A DNA stretch of 10,317 nucleotides from Planctomycetaceae bacterium (GTDB lineage Bacteria; Planctomycetota; Planctomycetia; Pirellulales; Pirellulaceae): positions 1 to 10,317 of the forward strand of contig JABHUV010000258.1 in NCBI GenBank assembly GCA_018658605.1, read 5' to 3'. Under the pieces are notes generated by a model, which made no database searches, was not told the origin of the DNA, and saw only the letters and a program-made list of their open reading frames with translations. Shown here in pieces: positions 7,109 through 10,317 of the stretch. Both the position numbers and the translations under genes were made by a program. Position 1 is the stretch's first letter. Every line of letters begins with the position of its first letter.

Positions 7109-8515
7109 CTACGTATTCAAGTCGACGGTTTGGTGGAATTCGGGGATGGTCACCCCGAGGCCGCATCGTTCTGTTATTAGTTTGGACAAAGTCTCCGCTG
7201 CGTCCAAATCGCCATGTGTCAGAAAGACTTGTTGAGGGCTGTCACCAAAGTGGCTAATCCAGTCGAGCAAGCCATTTTGATCTGTATGGCCAGAAAATCC
7301 TGAAAGACGGGCGACTTCCGCCCTCACGTCATAATGACGGCCATGGATTCTGACGGATTCGTCACCTTGGGAAATCTGACGGCCGAGGGTGCCATGGGCT
7401 TGATATCCAACAAAAACAATGGCGGATTTTTCATTGGATATATTCCGCCGTAAATGAAATTTGATACGCCCCGCAGTACACATCCCTGAGGTCGACATAA
7501 TGACGCAAGGTTCCTTGAAGGCGTTAATTTGCATGGATTCTTCGCGAGATCGGCAAAGGTGCATTCCTGGGAAATCCAAAATCGATTTGCCATCGATGAT
7601 CATGTTCCAAGCATCTTGATCAAAACAATCACGATGCTGTTGAAACACTTGCGTTACATCTACTGCCATCGGGCTATCGAGAAACACTGGAACCTGAGGG
7701 ATGCTTCCCGATTGTACGAGGCGACTTAAATGATAGATTAACTCTTGGGAACGTTCGACGGCGAATGTCGGAATCACAACATTCCCACCTCGCAGCACCG
7801 TCTGTTTAATGATATTTCCCAGTTGTTGTTCGCCGTCACCGTGCGAGGCATGATTGCGATCACCATAGGTAGATTCCATTACTACGAAATTCGCGTGTTC
7901 AAAGGTGGCGGGGTCGCGGATAATCGGTTTGTCACATTGCCCGATATCACCCGAGAATACAATGGTTTGATTTTTATTGTTTTCGCGGACGACGATTTCA
8001 AGCATGGCCGAACCAAGAATGTGTCCCGCTTCTTTGAACGTGACTTGGAAGACGCCATCGCACAAGGACGTTGTTTTGTTATAGGTAACACCGCGGATCA
8101 TCGGTAACGTACGCTCGACATCTTCCTCGGTGTATAAAGGCCTCACATTATAGGGCGATTTATGGTTGTCTCTTTTATGACGTTTTCGTTTTTGAGCAAC
8201 GTCTTCTTCTTGAATCCGAGCGGAGTCACGGAGCATGATTCCGGCCAATGAAGCAGAAGGCTGGGTCATGTAGATTGGGACGTCGAGTCCTTCAGCAACT
8301 CGACGAGGCAGCAGTCCAATGTGATCGATATGTACGTGCGTAAGAACCATCGCATCGATTGAGGCGGGAGCCACCGGCAGATTTTCCCAATTACGATTTT
8401 GGTAGGAACGTTCTTGGTACAACCCACAATCCACGAGCAATCGGTGTCCAGCTGCTTCAACACAGTAGCATGAACCGGTGACTTGTTGATTGGCACCTAA
8501 AAAGTGAATTTTCAT
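7109..8515 (-). CDS. Beta-CASP metallo-beta-lactamase fold RNase-like protein
   Basis: This cytoplasmic 468-residue protein belongs to the CPSF73/YSH1-like branch of RNA-processing metallo-beta-lactamases (COG1236 type, comparable in length to the Thermus TTHA0252 nuclease). Metal ligands are visible in order: HVHIDH at 60-65, H165 in EAGHILGSAM and D190 in FSGD. The beta-CASP motifs follow: motif A glutamate E214 in MESTYGDR, the IPTFAVERSQEL and GMCTAGRIKFHL segments, motif B H410 in FSGHTDQ, and motif C H434 in THGD. All catalytic positions are therefore present and an active Zn-dependent ribonuclease is expected. No KH domain is attached. I chose the ATG at 8515, because MKIHFLGANQQVTGSCY is the family's normal N-terminus; the frame extends to a TTG at 8557 but those residues look non-coding. 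It follows the sigma factor gene by 72 bases on the same strand. Exact RNA targets are unknown. Confidence 0.92.
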   Translation of the reverse strand: MKIHFLGANQQVTGSCYCVEAAGHRLLVDCGLYQERSYQNRNWENLPVAPASIDAMVLTHVHIDHIGLLPRRVAEGLDVPIYMTQPSASLAGIMLRDSARIQEEDVAQKRKRHKRDNHKSPYNVRPLYTEEDVERTLPMIRGVTYNKTTSLCDGVFQVTFKEAGHILGSAMLEIVVRENNKNQTIVFSGDIGQCDKPIIRDPATFEHANFVVMESTYGDRNHASHGDGEQQLGNIIKQTVLRGGNVVIPTFAVERSQELIYHLSRLVQSGSIPQVPVFLDSPMAVDVTQVFQQHRDCFDQDAWNMIIDGKSILDFPGMHLCRSREESMQINAFKEPCVIMSTSGMCTAGRIKFHLRRNISNEKSAIVFVGYQAHGTLGRQISQGDESVRIHGRHYDVRAEVARLSGFSGHTDQNGLLDWISHFGDSPQQVFLTHGDLDAAETLSKLITERCGLGVTIPEFHQTVDLNT

Positions 8516-8530
8516 AAATTGCGGCAGCGC

Positions 8531-8557
8531 CTTATAGATCAGGTATGGATGAGACAA
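8531..8557 (-). promoter_or_regulatory. Possible weak promoter for the beta-CASP gene
   Basis: On the minus strand TTGTCT (8557-8552) and TATAAG (8536-8531) are separated by 15 bases, a short spacer. A transcript would begin shortly before the ATG at 8515. If real, it supports that start and would let the nuclease gene be expressed apart from the sigma gene. Both hexamers are imperfect, so this is tentative. Confidence 0.2.
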
Positions 8558-8587
8558 TAGTACAGTATTGCAGTAACTCCTATTCTA

Positions 8588-9211
8588 CTAATCCTTGATC
8601 GTTTCAACAAATTTCTTACGTACTCGCAGCATAATTTTTTGTACCGAGCGTCTATGCAATTCAAGTTCGTCTGATATCTGATTCAGTTTTCGACCTTGAA
8701 TGCGGAGCAGTAATACGCGGCGTTCGATGTGGGTGAGCGCGGCGCACATCTGCCGCCAGTTATCGGTGTCGGTTAAGTGGTGCCTTGGCAGTTCTTCAGG
8801 AACTGTGTGGTTCTCAAGTATATCTTCCGCTTCCTTCTCGTTGCGCCGTACGTTGCGAATTTGATAGGATAAGTATCGCCGATGAATTTCTTTTAGTTTG
8901 TTATCAAGTACTTGTTCCAGATACCCACGTAAACGTTTTCTATTCCAGTTGGTGAAACGAGTTTGATCATGTTGCAGGAACGATTTCCACACCATCTGAG
9001 TTACATCTATCGAGTCGAGGTGAGGTCGCACTAGCGTGTGCAAGCGTTTGCGAGCGACGTATTTTAAATGTCGTGAAACTTTCTCGCAAAATGACTCCGT
9101 TAGCGAGCACGGTTCAAGTTGTTGGTAATTGGTTTCCACAGTAAGGCGAAGCCTCCTAAAAAGATTCCGTTCTTTGTTAGTGCCAACTCCAAATGGTTGT
9201 TGAAAAATCAA
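8588..9211 (-). CDS. ECF-like RNA polymerase sigma factor
   Basis: This is a sigma-70-family protein of 207 residues from a TTG start. The region-2 part spans about 38-115; the segment DSIDVTQMVWKSFLQ (66-80) matches the 'D..DI.Q.VF..FF' core of planctomycete ECF-like sigma factors, followed by the helix RGYLEQVLDNKLKEIHRR (95-112). A charged linker (about 118-150) leads to region 4 (about 155-203), where LTHIERRVLLLRIQGRKLNQIS and the helix around HRRSVQKIMLRVRKKF form the -35-binding helix-turn-helix. There is no ATG before region 2: the usable starts are TTG at 9211 and GTG at 9139, the latter giving 183 residues. An in-frame stop lies farther upstream. The gene is transcribed divergently from the GYF_2 gene, and no anti-sigma gene is adjacent. 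The beta-CASP nuclease gene follows by 72 bases and may share its transcript. Target promoters are unknown. Confidence 0.85.
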   Translation of the reverse strand: MIFQQPFGVGTNKERNLFRRLRLTVETNYQQLEPCSLTESFCEKVSRHLKYVARKRLHTLVRPHLDSIDVTQMVWKSFLQHDQTRFTNWNRKRLRGYLEQVLDNKLKEIHRRYLSYQIRNVRRNEKEAEDILENHTVPEELPRHHLTDTDNWRQMCAALTHIERRVLLLRIQGRKLNQISDELELHRRSVQKIMLRVRKKFVETIKD

Positions 9212-9215
9212 TATA

Positions 9216-9228
9216 AAAGTGTCTGCGG
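9216..9228 (+). repeat. 13-base direct repeat AAAGTGTCTGCGG, copy 1
   Basis: AAAGTGTCTGCGG here is identical to 9359-9371. Read on the minus strand this copy is CCGCAGACACTTT, ending four bases before the TTG start of the sigma gene. That position would suit a regulator site, or a promoter element if translation really starts at the GTG at 9139. Confidence 0.6.
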
Positions 9229-9358
9229 CACGGATATGTCTGTTTTATTACCACGAATACAAAAACCTGCAAATTAATTGGTTTGTTTTATTTGGCACTT
9301 GAGCGACACTATCTCCCAGTTAATCAACCCAATCGGACGGTAATAAACAAGTAATTGT

Positions 9359-9381
9359 AAAGTGTCTGCGGACAGCACTTT
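9359..9381 (+). repeat. 13-base direct repeat copy 2, part of an imperfect palindrome
   Basis: The repeat AAAGTGTCTGCGG (9359-9371) continues into ACAGCACTTT, so the 23-base unit can fold: AAAGTG pairs with CACTTT and CTG with CAG, around a CGGA tetraloop with one bulged T. There is no T-run after it, so it is not a standard terminator. A palindrome in a divergent promoter region suits a dimeric DNA-binding protein, or an RNA hairpin in a leader. Confidence 0.5.
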
Positions 9382-9452
9382 ACAAAGATAGTATCTATGA
9401 GCGACAATCGTCGTTCAGGAATAAAATTGTGGCGTAGAGCATAGATGAGATA

Positions 9453-10022
9453 ATGGCAAAATGGTTTTATCAGCTTGGTAAGGACGAAATTGGTCCGATA
9501 TCAAATTTTGATTTATTGCAACTTGTTGAACAAGGTGTAATTGAACCCGAAACACGTATTCGTAAAGACGATGCTCAGTGGGTGAATGCATCGGCAGTTG
9601 GCGGATTGTTTGAGGCGTTAGAAGTCGAAATTGCCAAGACCGTTTGTCCGTATTGTTCGGCGCCTGTCCTGCAAGTGCCGTGTCGTTGCCCAAAATGTAA
9701 TCGTGATGTTACTGTTTCGGTGCGGACTAAACTAAGTGAACAAAAATCCGCTCCGAATAAAGAGACGGTGATCGACCGATTGAGTGAAATCGAAAAGCTC
9801 AATAAGGAGATTGAAATTGAAGGTGAATCGGAGCGTGTGTTTATTGTGCTTTTTGCAATTGCATCTGCGTTGCTGTTTCCAGCGATTGCAGGGTTATTCG
9901 TGGCTCTTCAGAGCGGGTCGCAAACGTCTGCCATACTTACCACAGCGATTGTTGTGCTGTTGTTAATATCTTCGGCGTGGTCGTTTATCCGCGGTAAACG
10001 AAAACCACCAGAATCCGTTTAA
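9453..10022 (+). CDS. GYF_2 domain, zinc-ribbon membrane protein
   Basis: This 189-residue protein is not a characterised family member but has three clear parts. Residues about 3-54 form a GYF_2-type domain: KWFYQLGKDEIGPISNFDLL, then LVEQGVIEPETRIRKDD and W43, the pattern 'W(F/Y)Y...G..IGP.S...L..L...G.I...T.(I/V)....W'. Such domains are protein-interaction modules common at the N-terminus of membrane proteins. A zinc-ribbon follows, with CPYC (65-68) and CRCPKC (77-82) giving four suitable cysteines plus one extra. After a charged, possibly coiled-coil linker (about 95-128) come two membrane helices, about 129-151 and 160-179, and a basic tail GKRKPP. The N-terminal half therefore most likely lies in the cytoplasm. 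The ATG at 9453 puts the GYF motif right at the N-terminus. The gene is divergent from the sigma factor gene and precedes an ABC ATPase gene on the same strand. Confidence 0.82.
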   Translation: MAKWFYQLGKDEIGPISNFDLLQLVEQGVIEPETRIRKDDAQWVNASAVGGLFEALEVEIAKTVCPYCSAPVLQVPCRCPKCNRDVTVSVRTKLSEQKSAPNKETVIDRLSEIEKLNKEIEIEGESERVFIVLFAIASALLFPAIAGLFVALQSGSQTSAILTTAIVVLLLISSAWSFIRGKRKPPESV

Positions 10023-10179
10023 CTTGAAGGTTGTTGTGATAAACATTTGTGTAATATTTCTATCTAATATATGCAATAATGTGTCCACTACCCCGTAAAT
10101 AGAGATGAAACAATTACAAATCAAAATAGTTGTCCATCGAATTGTTTGTAGTTAAGAGTAACTAGTGAGCGTCCGCTGC
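10023..10179 (+). other. Intergenic region before the second ABC ATPase gene
   Basis: This AT-rich 157-base gap has no convincing terminator after the GYF_2 gene. It contains an 8-base inverted repeat AAACAATT (10108-10115) / AATTGTTT (10140-10147) with a 24-base loop, a weak structure. Several TATA-like stretches lie near 10050-10080, but none has a good -35 partner. A 16-codon frame (10105-10155) also lies here without further support. Confidence 0.35.
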
Positions 10180-10317
10180 ATGGAATCGATCATATCCTTA
10201 CAAAATGTCACGAAACGCTACGGCGGTTTTCTTGCGTTAGATGATGTGTCTGTTGAGATTCCTCCGGGCATTATTGGTTTATTAGGTCCAAATGGTGCCG
10301 GGAAAAGTACATTGATC
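10180..10317 (+). CDS. ABC transporter ATP-binding protein, N-terminal fragment
   Basis: An open frame from the ATG at 10180 runs off the right edge, giving 46 residues. It contains the A-loop region [18 protein letters not shown] (7-24, with Y14 as the likely adenine-stacking aromatic) and Walker [10 protein letters not shown] (36-44), both at the usual spacing for ABC ATPases. The PPGIIGLLG approach to Walker A is one residue shorter than in the ATPase at 1238-2149, so this is a different subfamily and not a recent duplicate. An in-frame GTG at 10165, preceded by AAGAG six bases upstream, could be an earlier start and would add five residues. Signature and Walker B motifs lie beyond the window. 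It may be a membrane exporter subunit, with its permease probably following. The gene shares strand with the GYF_2 gene, but the 157-base gap leaves a shared transcript uncertain. Confidence 0.88.
   Translation, partial: MESIISLQNVTKRYGGFLALDDVSVEIPPGIIGLLGPNGAGKSTLI

Larger units (their letters stand above)
9212..9452. promoter_or_regulatory. Repeat-rich divergent intergenic region
   Basis: These 241 bases separate the divergent sigma and GYF_2 genes and must hold promoters for both. I find several repeats. A 13-base direct repeat (9216-9228 and 9359-9371) is the longest. TGAGCGACA occurs twice (9300-9308 and 9398-9406). TTTATTACC (9244-9252) is inverted as GGTAATAAA (9339-9347), and ACTATCT (9307-9313) as AGATAGT (9387-9393). 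A loose plus-strand promoter candidate is TTTACA (9379-9384) with GACAAT 18 bases later. No certain promoter can be named. Confidence 0.4.

Noticed and set aside
7745..8107. A 120-codon plus-strand frame opposite the beta-CASP gene
   Set aside because: It lies fully inside a strongly supported gene on the other strand, and its sequence shows no domain of its own; it is an antisense shadow.
8516..8557. A longer beta-CASP protein starting with TTG at 8557
   Set aside because: The MKIHFLGA start at 8515 is the usual beginning of the metallo-beta-lactamase fold, and the 14 added residues look untranslated.
9440..9456. GATAAT just before the GYF_2 gene as its -10 element
   Set aside because: The hexamer overlaps the start codon at 9453, which would put the transcription start inside the coding sequence.
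10105..10155. A 16-codon frame (ATG at 10105, AGAG just upstream) before the second ABC gene, as a leader peptide
   Set aside because: There is no codon run, attenuator hairpin pair or terminator that would indicate leader-peptide control.

Overview
The window looks like chromosomal DNA of a planctomycete. The strongest evidence is a pair of adjacent genes of the type greatly expanded in that phylum: a secreted PSCyt1 cytochrome/WD40 protein and a DUF1549/DUF1553 (PSCyt2/PSD1) protein. A divergent ECF-like sigma factor and a GYF_2-domain membrane protein fit the same picture. Base composition is moderate, genes are closely packed, and clear Shine-Dalgarno sequences are rare, so starts were chosen from homology, signal peptides and overlaps. 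No tRNA, rRNA, CRISPR array, insertion sequence or other sign of recent mobility was seen.

Layout. Bases 1-143 hold the N-terminus of a minus-strand DUF1990-like protein that runs off the left edge. A four-gene minus-strand operon then fills 279-7001. In transcription order it encodes a haem-domain/WD40 protein (7001-5553), a 1115-residue DUF1549/DUF1553 protein (5556-2209), an ABC ATPase (2149-1238) and its ABC-2 permease (1241-279). The first and last junctions are 4-base ATGA overlaps. A good extended -10 promoter lies at 7053-7061. Upstream, still on the minus strand, are a beta-CASP metallo-beta-lactamase RNase-like protein (8515-7109) and, before it, an ECF-like sigma factor (9211-8588), possibly co-transcribed.

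A repeat-rich divergent intergenic region (9212-9452) separates the sigma gene from a plus-strand gene for a GYF_2/zinc-ribbon/two-helix membrane protein (9453-10022). After a 157-base gap a second, unrelated ABC ATPase gene starts at 10180 and runs off the right edge.

How the parts may work together. The WD40 and PSD1 proteins both carry export signals and haem-type motifs, so they probably work outside the cytoplasmic membrane as partners. The ABC pair encoded on the same message may move a substrate for them or help with their assembly, but this link rests on gene order only. The sigma factor plus RNase pair would combine transcriptional and RNA-level control, again only by inference. The points most worth following are the CX4CH haem-like motif with a candidate histidine distal ligand, the roughly 280-residue insertion that splits the C-terminus of PSD1, the fusion of this pair to an ABC exporter operon, and the repeated 13-mer in the divergent region.
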